DNA of 64,000 bases from GCA-2688105 sp964499445 (GTDB lineage Bacteria > Chloroflexota > Dehalococcoidia > Dehalococcoidales > GCA-2688105): the NCBI GenBank assembly GCA_964499445.1, contig CAZCLE010000002.1:1-64000 (forward strand), given 5' to 3'. Shown here piece after piece: positions 32,568 to 40,882 of the stretch. The notes under the pieces were generated by a model. It was not told the DNA's origin, did not search any database, and worked only from the letters and a program-made list of their open reading frames with translations. The position numbers and the translations under genes were made by a program. The first letter of the stretch is position 1. Each line of letters opens with the position of its first letter.

Positions 32568-33817
32568 TTTGGTATCTCTCCTTTCCATTTACCGGTGATG
32601 GCAGCATTGACGCATTCTTCGTCGGTACCAAAAAAGACTTTGACCTTGCTTACCGTGGCTAGGTAGTGAGCACTTCGGGCTGAGTTGGTAGCGGCGCTCT
32701 TCGCCTGCTTATCGCCGGCGATATCACTGCGGGTGAAGGGATTGTTTATAGATGGGCAGACACATTGGAAATACCCACCGGCTTTTTCGATAATGTCGGC
32801 CCAACCTTGCCGTCTGGCTAGAGCTTCAACCGGCGCTGAAGCTCCTATTATCATTGTGGTCTTGATTTTTTTGCCCTCTAATAACTCGGCAACTCGACCT
32901 ATCTCATCAATGGTGGCATGAGGGCAACCGAAAGCCACGTGCTCCACTATATCATTATCCCAGACGTTTAACCTTTCCCAGGTTTTGGTCATCTCCTGTT
33001 TCCCCACCTTTATCACCTGCTCAGGCCTCTTTTTCCCCAGAGCTGCCTCTAAGGTGGGAGCCTCCGGGGTAGTCCCTACTATATGAGCCAGGGTTACTGC
33101 TCCTGATGTCGGCATTGAGACCACCAGTGCCCGGGCAAAATCGAAAGGAAGGTTAGACGGCAGCCCAGTTATCGCCACGGGTTTGAACCCGGGTATCTGG
33201 TCGCCAATGTAGTAGCCCAGGCAGTGATAATGAGGAATACCCCAATCGCTTATATCCAGACCATCCAGCTCCGCCAGGTGACTAGCATATCTATTCTCGG
33301 GCAATAGTATGCCCATCAGCGGTGTCCGTCCGCAGACCGCCGCCGCCAGGGAAATCAAAATACCCATCCTGTCTACCCTTGCCCCGAACAGGCTGTTATT
33401 GGTAACCTGCATACAACTGCCACCCATGGAGACGATATCACCCTTGCGTGGCATGATGCCAATGAGATACTCGGCACAGGTCTCGGTGCGCAGCCAGCCC
33501 AACTCCAAGTATTTCTTAAGCTTCTTCTCATGTGGGCCTAGCCAGTTGTCAGCCAGGGGTAGTCCCCATTTTTTCCATTCTTCGGGGTCGAAGGAAGGAT
33601 GAGTGGTAACCCGGTGTGGTGTTTTTTTAACCCCCTCAGTCAAAAGGTCCCAGTAATCCACAGGAGAAAAATCGTAGCTAGTGTGAGCATAAGCGGTTTG
33701 AACCAGCTTTTCGGCATCGGCTGATTCGCCTAACTTTATTAATAGGTCTATAGACCTCTGTGTCCCGGGGCCATATTCCCCGGCCAGCATCCTTGTCTCT
33801 TCATCAGTGAGTAGCAT
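32558..33817 (-). CDS. aconitase X large (catalytic) subunit
   Basis: 419-aa aconitase X catalytic domain (DUF521). Visible: LTDEETRMLAGEYGPGTQRSIDLLIKLGE, VDYWDLLTEG, HPSFDPEEWKKWG, SMGGSCMQVTNNSLFGARVDRMG (Cys for the iron-sulfur centre), PSNLPFDFARALVV, SMPTSGAVTLAHIVGTTPEAP, and FGCPHATIDEI with a further Cys. AAAGGAGAG precedes ATG 33817. Forms a two-gene unit with the small subunit. Probably a hydro-lyase on a hydroxy acid or phosphomevalonate-like substrate. Confidence 0.9.
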   Translation of the reverse strand: MLLTDEETRMLAGEYGPGTQRSIDLLIKLGESADAEKLVQTAYAHTSYDFSPVDYWDLLTEGVKKTPHRVTTHPSFDPEEWKKWGLPLADNWLGPHEKKLKKYLELGWLRTETCAEYLIGIMPRKGDIVSMGGSCMQVTNNSLFGARVDRMGILISLAAAVCGRTPLMGILLPENRYASHLAELDGLDISDWGIPHYHCLGYYIGDQIPGFKPVAITGLPSNLPFDFARALVVSMPTSGAVTLAHIVGTTPEAPTLEAALGKKRPEQVIKVGKQEMTKTWERLNVWDNDIVEHVAFGCPHATIDEIGRVAELLEGKKIKTTMIIGASAPVEALARRQGWADIIEKAGGYFQCVCPSINNPFTRSDIAGDKQAKSAATNSARSAHYLATVSKVKVFFGTDEECVNAAITGKWKGEIPKWK

Positions 33818-34100
33818 GGTAACTCTCCTTTCCTCGCATTATGTTCGTTCGCATGATTAGCCACGCATTATACCACCCGCTCGTTATTAAGTTTTTGTTT
33901 CCTCTCAACCTTTTCCAGTATTGCCTATTCCAGCCGCTGCTCTGGGGTCTTCTTCTGGATGACGGCAGTCACGAAAACAACTGTAGCGCCTGGCTAGAGA
34001 AATGTCAACGGGTGCAGGGGTCAAAAGGGGGGAACTTTTAAGAATGGAGTTCCTACCACCTTATCATTTACCATAAAATTCGGTATAGAGTCAACAAACT

Positions 34101-34133
34101 CCTGACAAGCTCTTGACAAACTTTTGACAAATC
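34101..34133 (+). repeat. three 11-bp direct repeats over the promoter of the MtaA/CmuA-like gene
   Basis: CCTGACAAGCT, CTTGACAAACT, TTTGACAAATC follow each other with an exact 11-base period (34101, 34112, 34123). The middle copy contains the -35 box. One helical turn spacing suggests an operator, or slippage of the -35 sequence. The rest of the gap (33818-34100) shows nothing I can name. Confidence 0.6.
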
Positions 34134-34142
34134 CCCTATAAT
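34113..34142 (+). promoter_or_regulatory. promoter of the MtaA/CmuA-like gene
   Basis: TTGACA (34113-34118), 18-base spacer, TATAAT (34137-34142). Consensus boxes. Confidence 0.75.
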
Positions 34143-34187
34143 TACGGAAAGGTCAAGGATTTCCAACATCAAGTAAGGAGAGTTAAC

Positions 34188-35195
34188 ATAAACGCTAAAG
34201 AACGTGTGATGGCGGTATTGAACCGTCAAAAACCGGACCGTATGCCCTGCTTTACTGCCAACTCGACTATAACCTACGACCAAATGGAAAAGGTGGGCGC
34301 CTTCTGGCCGGAAGGGCATGAAAAGGCAGAAGCCATGGCTAAACAGGCTATGGCTGCCTATACCGTACTAGGCTTTGATGTGGTAAGGGCCCCCTTCTGT
34401 CAGACCATGGAGGCTGAGGCTCTTGGTTGTCCCATAAAGTCCGGCGGCGAGAAAGGTATCCCCGGTATGGCACATCCAGAGGCATATTCACTAGATGATA
34501 CCCCGGTGATTCCCGACGACTTTCTGTCACGGGGGAGAATACCGGAACTACTCAAGGCAATTACAATAATGAAGAAGGAACTGGGGGATGAGGTACTCAT
34601 TGAGGGTGGAATTATCGGACCCTTCTCCATTGCCGCTTCTATGTTAGGGGTGACAAAAACACTGAAAGCTACCGTTAAGGCACCGGATAAGCTTCTCCCC
34701 TTCCTGGATGTAGCCGAAAGGGCAGGAACCATGTTAGCCCATGCCCTTATTGATGCCGGCGCCGACATCATCTCCAATGAGGATATGAGTGCTTCTCCCG
34801 CTATTATAATGCCTAATAGTTACCATGACTTGGTATATGAATTCCAAGTCAAGCAGTTTGCGGAGATAAAGGTTCCCAAGATACTTCATATCTGTGGTGA
34901 CGTGGGGCAGACCATAGAGTGGGAGGCGAAGAGCGGCCCCGAAATTTTGAGTATAGAACCTGCCACTGACCTAAAGAAAGCCAGAGAAAAAGTTGGAGAG
35001 AAGCCCATCTTTATGGGCGGGGTAGACACGGCTAATGTATTGTTTATGAAAGATGTAGAAACAGTAAAAGCGGAATGCAGAAAGTCTATAGAGGCGGGTA
35101 TTCAGATATTGGCTCCGGGCTGCGCCGTAGCCCCGGGTACACCCATAGAAAACCTTATGGCTATGGTGGAAGTAGCCAAAAGTTATACAAGTTAA
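34188..35195 (+). CDS. UroD-fold corrinoid methyltransferase (MtaA/CmuA family)
   Basis: Methyltransferase of the uroporphyrinogen decarboxylase-like family that moves a methyl group between a corrinoid protein and an acceptor thiol or folate. Zn ligand pattern: H-x-C in ILHICGDVGQT near residue 230 and a second Cys in LAPGCAVAPGTP near 305. The conserved N-terminus NAKERVMAVLNRQKPDRMP starts one codon after ATA 34188, which sits five bases from AAGGAGAG. The usual starts (GTG 34206, ATG 34209) are 23 or more bases from that site and would cut the conserved segment. So translation seems to begin at AUA, or the base was changed in the assembly. It lies upstream of mtaB and mtaC, whose methyl group it may accept. 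Confidence 0.82.
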   Translation: MNAKERVMAVLNRQKPDRMPCFTANSTITYDQMEKVGAFWPEGHEKAEAMAKQAMAAYTVLGFDVVRAPFCQTMEAEALGCPIKSGGEKGIPGMAHPEAYSLDDTPVIPDDFLSRGRIPELLKAITIMKKELGDEVLIEGGIIGPFSIAASMLGVTKTLKATVKAPDKLLPFLDVAERAGTMLAHALIDAGADIISNEDMSASPAIIMPNSYHDLVYEFQVKQFAEIKVPKILHICGDVGQTIEWEAKSGPEILSIEPATDLKKAREKVGEKPIFMGGVDTANVLFMKDVETVKAECRKSIEAGIQILAPGCAVAPGTPIENLMAMVEVAKSYTS

Positions 35196-35845
35196 TCAAA
35201 ACCTTCACCGGTTTTGCCGAGATTAATTTATTGATAATCTATAATAACATTGCCAGAAGGAGGTAAGGCAGGGAAAAGAAGAGTATAAAGCGTGGGTCAA
35301 AAATACATGACTAAACCGGTAAGTTGACCTGTATATTAAGAATAGCAATGGCTATAATGTCTATATAGAACCCAGGTAAACGTGCTCTAATATATAATAA
35401 GAAACAAGAAGAATTTTGGACATAGTCTACAGGTAGTAAAAAGATTTTTGAGCAGAAAGGTATCATGTAGGCGAAAACCTTAAGCGGATTTTTGGGTTAT
35501 TAAGTACTTTAATATTTAGTACTTAGTTTACATAAATCCGCTCGTTGTTTATTATGGGCCAGAATAATGGCTTGACAAAAATTTAAGATGTGGTAAAGTA
35601 ATATACAATTCGCCATCTGACAAAGAATTGAAATGTGGTAGAGTAATATAAAATTAGCCACTTGACAAAAAACTGAGGTATGGTAAAATAGCGCACAATT
35701 TGCCGCTTAACAAAAAACTGAGGTGTGACAGGTTAACATAAGTTTATTCTCTAAAGCCATAATTAAACACGAAAGGAGGTGATACCCAAGAAGATAAATT
35801 TAAAGATAAATAGGAGCAAGCTATTTATTAAAAAGGAGGAAAAAA
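35196..35845 (+). promoter_or_regulatory. 650-base regulatory region upstream of mtaB
   Basis: No gene. The left half (35196-35470) shows nothing I can name. An inverted repeat AGCGGATTT (35483-35491) / AAATCCGCT (35534-35542) with an inner TAAGTACT/AGTACTTA follows, then four 45-bp promoter-like repeats (35572-35740), then a perfect 12-base complement of the 16S rRNA 3' end (AAAGGAGGTGAT, 35772-35783), and finally the mtaB ribosome site AAAAAGGAGG. Confidence 0.6.
35572..35742 (+). repeat. tandem array of four 45-bp promoter-like units
   Basis: The -35-like boxes TTGACA (35572), CTGACA (35617), TTGACA (35662) and TTAACA (35707) are spaced exactly 45 bases apart. Each is followed after 16 bases by TAAAGT, TAGAGT, TAAAAT and CAGGTT. 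Units 1 and 3 look like working promoters (unit 3: TTGACA-16-TAAAAT). The units also share the segment GCCACTT/GCCGCTT-like at their ends. The array directly feeds the mtaB leader. Confidence 0.75.
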
Positions 35846-37228
35846 ATGGCTAGAAAACCAACTACTGCAATGGCATATAAGAGCGGCGATGAGATGATTT
35901 TCGGAACTACCAAGTTCCCGGTTACCAGCAAGAGGGGAATTAAGTACGGTGGAGGCTATGTCCATCCTACGATAAAACCTCATCCCAGACCGGGCACCGA
36001 AAAGACCAAGAAGACCCTGATGCGGGAGTATGAAAAGATGAACTTCGATGCCCTGGAAAGAATGGTCATCGTGGGACATCCTACTCTTGTGGTCGAGAAT
36101 GAGCACGTCTTCCAGATGACTCATACCCCCGACTGGGGTGCCGATATCGCCGCCCTGACAGCTAGGATGATGGACGATTTGCAGGCTAAATATGGGCTGA
36201 AGTCCGCTTATACGGCGACTATAGCCGACCTGCGCAGGCCAGAGAGCGTACACATGCGGACAAGCGATTATACCAAGGAAATCATTGAATCCTTTAAGGC
36301 GTGCTCCAAGTATGCCGACCATGTTTCCATTGAGTCCATGGGTGGTAAGGAAGTATTTGACTATGCCCTCATCCGCCAGGATATGGCGGGTATTTTATTT
36401 GGCATAGGTTATCTGGGCTCTAGAGACATGGAGTGGATGTGGGACCAGATTGTGGCTATTTGTAAGCAGAATAACTGCATTCCCGGCGGGGACACCAACT
36501 GCTCAGAGGCTAACACTGCCATGTTCATGGCAGGGGGTATGACATCCAAGGATGTGCCTCATGTATATGCCGCTCTAGCCCGTGCTATTTCGGCGGCAAG
36601 GACTATGGTAGCCTATGAGTGTGGTGCTACTGGACCTACCAAGGACTGTGCCTATGAGGATCCCATTGTCAAAGCCATGACTGGAGTTCCTATCACCACC
36701 GAGGGCAAAACTAGTGCTTGCGGGCACTCCGACTTGGCCAGCAACCTGATTGCTGCCGTATGTGACCTTTGGAGCAACGAGGCCGTGGAATATCACGATA
36801 TGTTCGGTGCTACCACTACCTCGGTCTTCGCCGAGATACTCGGTTATGATTGCGCTCAGTTCAACTGCGCCATCGACTTGGGTTTGGCGAAAGAGATGCA
36901 AACTATCCTGGTCAACTCTGACGCATATCGGGATTCCCACAGCCTGATTCTGGTGCCCGATAATGCCTGGGCGATAGGTAACGCCATCGTCAGCAACACG
37001 GCTAAGGGATACTACACCAGAGCCAGAGCCGGAGCCATGAAGGCAGGTAGTATCATCCTGGCTGATGCCAAGATGAAATTGACCGCCTTTGAAAAAGATG
37101 CCCTAGAGGATGCAATGAAGCAGATGGAGGCTCTGCCCGAGGATGAAGGAACCTTTGTCGATATGTGTATGAAGAAATACACGAAGTTAGTGCCAGGCTT
37201 TAATCCTGATTCCTATGGATTGAAATAG
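35846..37228 (+). CDS. mtaB: methanol--corrinoid protein methyltransferase
   Basis: 460-aa Zn enzyme that cleaves the C-O bond of methanol and methylates the corrinoid of MtaC. It follows the archaeal MtaB pattern closely: MAYKSGDEMIFG at the N-terminus, VSIESMGGKEVFDYALIRQD (Glu ligand), GGDTNCSEANTAMFMAGG (Cys ligand), AYECGATGPTKDC, TTEGKTSACGHSDLASN (second Cys ligand), LWSNEAVEYHDMFG, and a C-terminal FNPDSYGLK end. AAAAAGGAGG lies six bases before the ATG. It heads a set with mtaC and cobW behind a multi-promoter region, so strong inducible expression is likely. Confidence 0.95.
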   Translation: MARKPTTAMAYKSGDEMIFGTTKFPVTSKRGIKYGGGYVHPTIKPHPRPGTEKTKKTLMREYEKMNFDALERMVIVGHPTLVVENEHVFQMTHTPDWGADIAALTARMMDDLQAKYGLKSAYTATIADLRRPESVHMRTSDYTKEIIESFKACSKYADHVSIESMGGKEVFDYALIRQDMAGILFGIGYLGSRDMEWMWDQIVAICKQNNCIPGGDTNCSEANTAMFMAGGMTSKDVPHVYAALARAISAARTMVAYECGATGPTKDCAYEDPIVKAMTGVPITTEGKTSACGHSDLASNLIAAVCDLWSNEAVEYHDMFGATTTSVFAEILGYDCAQFNCAIDLGLAKEMQTILVNSDAYRDSHSLILVPDNAWAIGNAIVSNTAKGYYTRARAGAMKAGSIILADAKMKLTAFEKDALEDAMKQMEALPEDEGTFVDMCMKKYTKLVPGFNPDSYGLK

Positions 37229-37366
37229 AAGTAGAGGACATTAGAAACATTGGTTCTGGGCCCACCCGGTAAAACTTTTGGTTATGTGAAAGTAGTCAAA
37301 AAGAAGCAGAATTAGGGGTGGCTTTCCTAGAATCACTTAGAATCAATTGATAAAAAGGAGGGAAGC

Positions 37367-38116
37367 ATGAAATTCTTGGCTGATTATTCTAATATTTTCA
37401 GACGCTACGACCTTGAGACTGAGGTGAAAAAGGAAGCGGCACGTAAAATCTCCAGTGACGCTGCTTTACAAGGGGTTGGCACTTTAGTTGTTGAAGGCGA
37501 AGCGGAAGACATTGAGCCAGCAGTCAAAAAGGCATTAGAGTCCAAAGACCCCATGACTGTTATTACTGATGGACTTATCGCTGGCATGAATGAAGTGAGC
37601 CGTCTGTGGGATGAGGGCGTTTATTTTCTGCCCCAGGTTATTCTGGCCGCGGATGCCATGAACGCCGGCATCGTCCTATGCGAGAAGAAGATGGGCAAGC
37701 CCATGGCGAGGAAGGGTAAAGTGGTTACCCACACTGCTGAGGGTGATATTCACGACATCGGTCAGATTATCGCCAACGCCCTTTTCAATGCTGGTGGTTT
37801 TGAAGTTATCAATCTGGGGTGTGATTGTCCGGTAGATACGGTTGTAGCCACAGTTAAGAAGGAGAAACCGCTTCTGGTTACCGGAACAGCCCTGATGACC
37901 ACCACTATGACTGCTTTTCCGAAGATTTGCCACCAGCTTCAGGAAGCGGGGATAAACACCCCCTTTATCAGTGCTGGGGGAGCAGTCGCCGAAGAATGGT
38001 CAACCTCTTTTCCGCTGAGTATTTGGGGCAAAGAGGATTCCCAGTCAGTGCCACTGGCTGAAGATGCCCTAGGCGGTATGAGTTGGGAGGATATGCGGTC
38101 AAAGTGGAACGGATAA
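37367..38116 (+). CDS. mtaC: methanol corrinoid protein
   Basis: 249 aa, B12-binding methyl carrier. Helical cap domain residues about 35-120 (PMTVITDGLIAGMNEVSRLWDEGVYFLPQVILAADAM), then the cobalamin domain with the base-off motif D-x-H-x-x-G in EGDIHDIGQIIANALF near residue 130, ending ALMTTTMTAFPKI and ISAGGAVAEEW. The extended N-terminal 35 residues resemble MtaC. AAAAGGAGGG precedes the ATG. Located 138 bases after mtaB, same strand. Confidence 0.94.
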   Translation: MKFLADYSNIFRRYDLETEVKKEAARKISSDAALQGVGTLVVEGEAEDIEPAVKKALESKDPMTVITDGLIAGMNEVSRLWDEGVYFLPQVILAADAMNAGIVLCEKKMGKPMARKGKVVTHTAEGDIHDIGQIIANALFNAGGFEVINLGCDCPVDTVVATVKKEKPLLVTGTALMTTTMTAFPKICHQLQEAGINTPFISAGGAVAEEWSTSFPLSIWGKEDSQSVPLAEDALGGMSWEDMRSKWNG

Positions 38117-38137
38117 CGAGATAAAGAAAGGCAGAGG

Positions 38138-39118
38138 ATGATTGCAGATATTATCTTTGGTTTCTTAGGTTCCGGCAAAACCACTGTTATCGCCAATATC
38201 CTTAAGGAATGGGGGCGGGATGAAAAAATTGTAGTGTTGGTAAATGAGTTCGGCGAGGTGGGCATAGATGGGGACCTGTTAGCCAGTCAGCACGGTGATG
38301 TAGTAGAAATGCCCGCCGGCTGTATCTGCTGCACCCTTCAAGTGGACTTTAGACGCCAAATGCTGGAGATAAGTGAAACCATCAATCCGCAGAGGGTACT
38401 AATTGAGCCCACTGGTGTAGCTCAAATAACCCAAATAATGTACATCATACACGCCGAATTATTCAAGGATAGAATCGAAGAAATCCATAATATCCTGATT
38501 ACCGATGCTACCAATTTCATCAATTTTTATCGGCTCAACCGAAATTTCGTTGAGTCGCAGGTAAAAAATGCACATGTGGTCTTGCTGAACAAATGCGATA
38601 GAGTCAAAAAAATACAAGCCGAGGTTACCAAAAACGCTATATCTGCAATCAATCCTCAAGTTCCTGTTCTTTTGACTGAGTTTGGGGCAGTGGAGTGGGG
38701 CGAATACAAATCAGCCCTCTCCGCTGTCCCTTGTTTGTCAGCGGATTTTGAAGCGGAACCGTCTTCCCCGACAGGGGAAGTTGAAGAAGAGGGACTTATC
38801 CATCTCCACGAGGAGGAAGATACATTAGGCTATGAATCTTTTGGTTGTACTTATGAACTTTCTTTTGATAGGCAGGAACTGGAAAAGCTGTTTCAAGAGT
38901 TGTTAAATTCTACCCTTTTGGGCGAGGAAATAGTTAGAGCCAAAGGAATATTCAGGGTAGATAACAAATGGGTAGTGGGACAACTCGCCTCAGGAGAAGT
39001 TTCCTGGCAAGAAGTTAAAGGTGTCAAACAGAGTAAAATCTCAATAGTCGGGAGAAACCTAAAAAGGGAACTGATTGGGACCGCGGTCAACCGATGTTTA
39101 GCCGGGATTAGCGGTTAG
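38138..39118 (+). CDS. CobW/P47K-family GTPase
   Basis: 326-aa G3E GTPase (COG0523). Walker A is GFLGSGKTTVIANIL at residues 8-22, the metal-binding C-x-C-C motif lies in PAGCICCTL near 65, and NKCD is the guanine-specificity motif near 153. It has an acidic and His-containing linker (HLHEEED, about 225-235) before the C-terminal CobW_C domain. Family members deliver metals such as Zn or Co. Here it directly follows mtaC (22-base gap), so it may supply Zn to MtaB or cobalt handling for corrinoids; this is inferred from context. Confidence 0.88.
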   Translation: MIADIIFGFLGSGKTTVIANILKEWGRDEKIVVLVNEFGEVGIDGDLLASQHGDVVEMPAGCICCTLQVDFRRQMLEISETINPQRVLIEPTGVAQITQIMYIIHAELFKDRIEEIHNILITDATNFINFYRLNRNFVESQVKNAHVVLLNKCDRVKKIQAEVTKNAISAINPQVPVLLTEFGAVEWGEYKSALSAVPCLSADFEAEPSSPTGEVEEEGLIHLHEEEDTLGYESFGCTYELSFDRQELEKLFQELLNSTLLGEEIVRAKGIFRVDNKWVVGQLASGEVSWQEVKGVKQSKISIVGRNLKRELIGTAVNRCLAGISG

Positions 39119-39175
39119 AAGGTCATTTCCTAATCTGTTACCACTCTGTGTTGCCGACGGGATAGGAGCGGCAAG

Positions 39176-39314
39176 CTTGCTCGGAGGAATCTTTAGAGGA
39201 TTCAAAGCAAAGTTCGAGCAAGGACAGGGTTGTTTATTATAAGTACTCAGTTGGATTGAGGTTCGTCACTGGTTTGGAATTGAAAGTCAAGTGACATAAA
39301 ATTTTCAATCCAAC
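39176..39314 (+). other. structured intergenic region between cobW-like gene and amiS-like gene
   Basis: Two inverted repeats. First CTTGCTCG (39176-39183) / CGAGCAAG (39215-39222) with inner GAATC/GATTC. Second GTTGGATTGA (39250-39259) / TCAATCCAAC (39305-39314) with inner GTCACT (39265-39270) / AGTGAC (39290-39295). The second hairpin ends four bases before the AAAAGGAGGG ribosome site of the channel gene. It could be an RNA regulator; no T-run follows, so it is not a plain terminator. Confidence 0.55.
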
Positions 39315-39334
39315 AAGAAAAGGAGGGAAGGAAA

Positions 39335-39844
39335 ATGGCAATACCAGTACTTATGGCAATTAGCCTTATGTGGATACCTGTAGGATTGCTTAACCTGGGT
39401 AAAGGAGAAGCCAAGGGGACAGGTGCCCTTACCCTTATGGTGGGCACAGTCGTGATCATAGGCGCAATCATTCAGGCAACCATTTTCAAGGATCCGTGGA
39501 TTGGCGCCCTGCTCTTCACATACGGCCTCTTTTACAGTATCGTCGGTTACGCCCTATTTACCGAACAGAAAGACATTAAGTTCGTAGGCAACGCCAGTAT
39601 TACGGTAGGACTAATATCCATTGGCTACATAATTCTCTGTTTAGCCGGCCCCGCTGCTTTAAGAAGCAACTTCCTGGCGCTGGCTTGCGCTGGATACCTG
39701 GTCCTCTATATCATGGTCTGGGGCAACGCATACGGCTGGCTCTCGGGCAAGATCACAGGTGTGTCACTCATCGTGTGGACGTTTGTGGGTCTCTTTGTCC
39801 CTGCCTTCTGGCTGGTGGCTACGGGTCAGTTGCCGTGGGCATAA
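39335..39844 (+). CDS. AmiS/UreI-family channel protein
   Basis: 169 aa, six or seven hydrophobic helices, matching the acid-activated urea/amide channel family. Visible family marks: LLNLGKGEAKGTGALTLMVG in helix 1-2, LLFTYGLFYSIVGYALF, LVLYIMVWGNAYGWLSG, and the final VPAFWLVATGQLPWA. Family members conduct urea, short amides and other small neutral solutes. Sitting inside a methanol/methyl-transfer island, it may pass the methylated substrate (methanol or a methylated amide); this is inference. AAAAGGAGGG precedes the ATG. Confidence 0.82.
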   Translation: MAIPVLMAISLMWIPVGLLNLGKGEAKGTGALTLMVGTVVIIGAIIQATIFKDPWIGALLFTYGLFYSIVGYALFTEQKDIKFVGNASITVGLISIGYIILCLAGPAALRSNFLALACAGYLVLYIMVWGNAYGWLSGKITGVSLIVWTFVGLFVPAFWLVATGQLPWA

Positions 39845-39885
39845 GCGGCGGATTTGTTCTTATTTAGAGCAACAAGTGTAACAAG

Positions 39886-39957
39886 AGGAGGTTCACCGAA
39901 TCACCTTATTGTTCGGGGAAGCAGTGAAATACGAGCATTCGGTGCGCCTCCTTTTGT
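39886..39957 (+). terminator. long terminator-like hairpin after the channel gene
   Basis: AGGAGG-TT-CACCGAAT (39886-39901) pairs with ATTCGGTG-CG-CCTCCT (39937-39952), then TTTTG. The loop is 35 bases. A further 9-bp inverted repeat TTACCTTGG (39983-39991) / CCAAGGTAA (40030-40038) follows. The rest of the 400-base gap to 40246 shows nothing else I can name. Confidence 0.65.
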
Positions 39958-40246
39958 ATGTGCGTATGGTTACCCGATTCATTTACCTTGGACTGAGAGG
40001 GTAATTACCAAATCATCATCCTAAGGTTCCCAAGGTAATAGTGGGCAAAGCGAAGCTAGCGATTGTTAGTAAACAGTATTGTGTCGGTCAGAGATTGCTA
40101 TAATTCAGTATGAAGGTTTAGGATTTCCATCCCACCTTCTTATAGTGCTCTGTGAATGTTGGTTTGCTTGAGGTGAAAATTCGCCATATATGATAAAATC
40201 CTGTTAACGCTTAACTAATTCTTAGTCTTGAAGGAGAAATAATAAG

Positions 40247-40882
40247 ATGGCTGGAGAACAAAAATATGAAGAGTTCCGTCCCCTTGAAGAGGAAGATTTG
40301 CTTAATTATCTTCCAGATGTGAGCTACAGTGAATGTGGGGCGGACAGCGATGTGGAATATGCCGAACTGGTAATTGAAGGCAAAGCCATGCCTTCTAAAT
40401 GTCCCATACTGGACGAAAAAATTGCGGCCGCGATGGAAAAAGTGTTTAAGCTTGAACTCCCTTCAATACCCGATACCGCACCAGGGACACCGGTCAACTG
40501 TGGTATCATAAAAGTTGGAAATCCAACCGCTGATTCTATGGTACTGATAAACGGAAATTGTCAGGAAACTATTTCCGTCATAAAGTTTATCCTTGAAGAA
40601 ACTCAAACCGATGCCTTTTTATTAGCCATAGATACCCAGGGCTACAGCATAGAGAATGCGCTGGCGGCAGGAATCTTTCAGCCTTCCGAAGTTTTTAAAT
40701 CACTCGGCGAATCAGGGCTAGCCAATGAAATTAGCCATCGGAAGGTCATTCTTCCCGGATTGTGCGAGCCTTTGGCTGCGGATATTAAAAGGTTAGCCTC
40801 GTGGGATTGGGAGGTCACATTAGGTCCGGTTAGCGCCCTTGAATTGCCACTCTATCTCATAAAAATGGCTCAAGAGGCTTAA
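40247..40882 (+). CDS. shortened homologue of the corrinoid iron-sulfur protein large subunit (AcsC/CdhE-like)
   Basis: 211 aa, about half the length of AcsC. Residues 15-60 resemble its N-terminal iron-sulfur domain (LLNYLPDVSYSECGADSD, KAMPSKCPIL), but only two of the four cluster Cys remain. The central TIM barrel is absent. Residues about 85-205 match the C-terminal corrinoid-side domain: a VLINGNCQETI strand, LLAIDTQGYSIENALAAG, SHRKVILPGLCEPLAADI and DWEVTLGPVSALELP. So it looks like an internal deletion that keeps both ends. It may be a methyl-acceptor, activator docking partner or scaffold for the nearby corrinoid proteins. AAGGAG precedes the ATG. Confidence 0.7.
   Translation: MAGEQKYEEFRPLEEEDLLNYLPDVSYSECGADSDVEYAELVIEGKAMPSKCPILDEKIAAAMEKVFKLELPSIPDTAPGTPVNCGIIKVGNPTADSMVLINGNCQETISVIKFILEETQTDAFLLAIDTQGYSIENALAAGIFQPSEVFKSLGESGLANEISHRKVILPGLCEPLAADIKRLASWDWEVTLGPVSALELPLYLIKMAQEA

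Noticed and set aside
34206..34211. GTG or ATG start for the MtaA/CmuA-like gene
   Set aside because: Both cut the conserved N-terminal segment and are 23 or more bases from the only ribosome site; the ATA at 34188 fits better.
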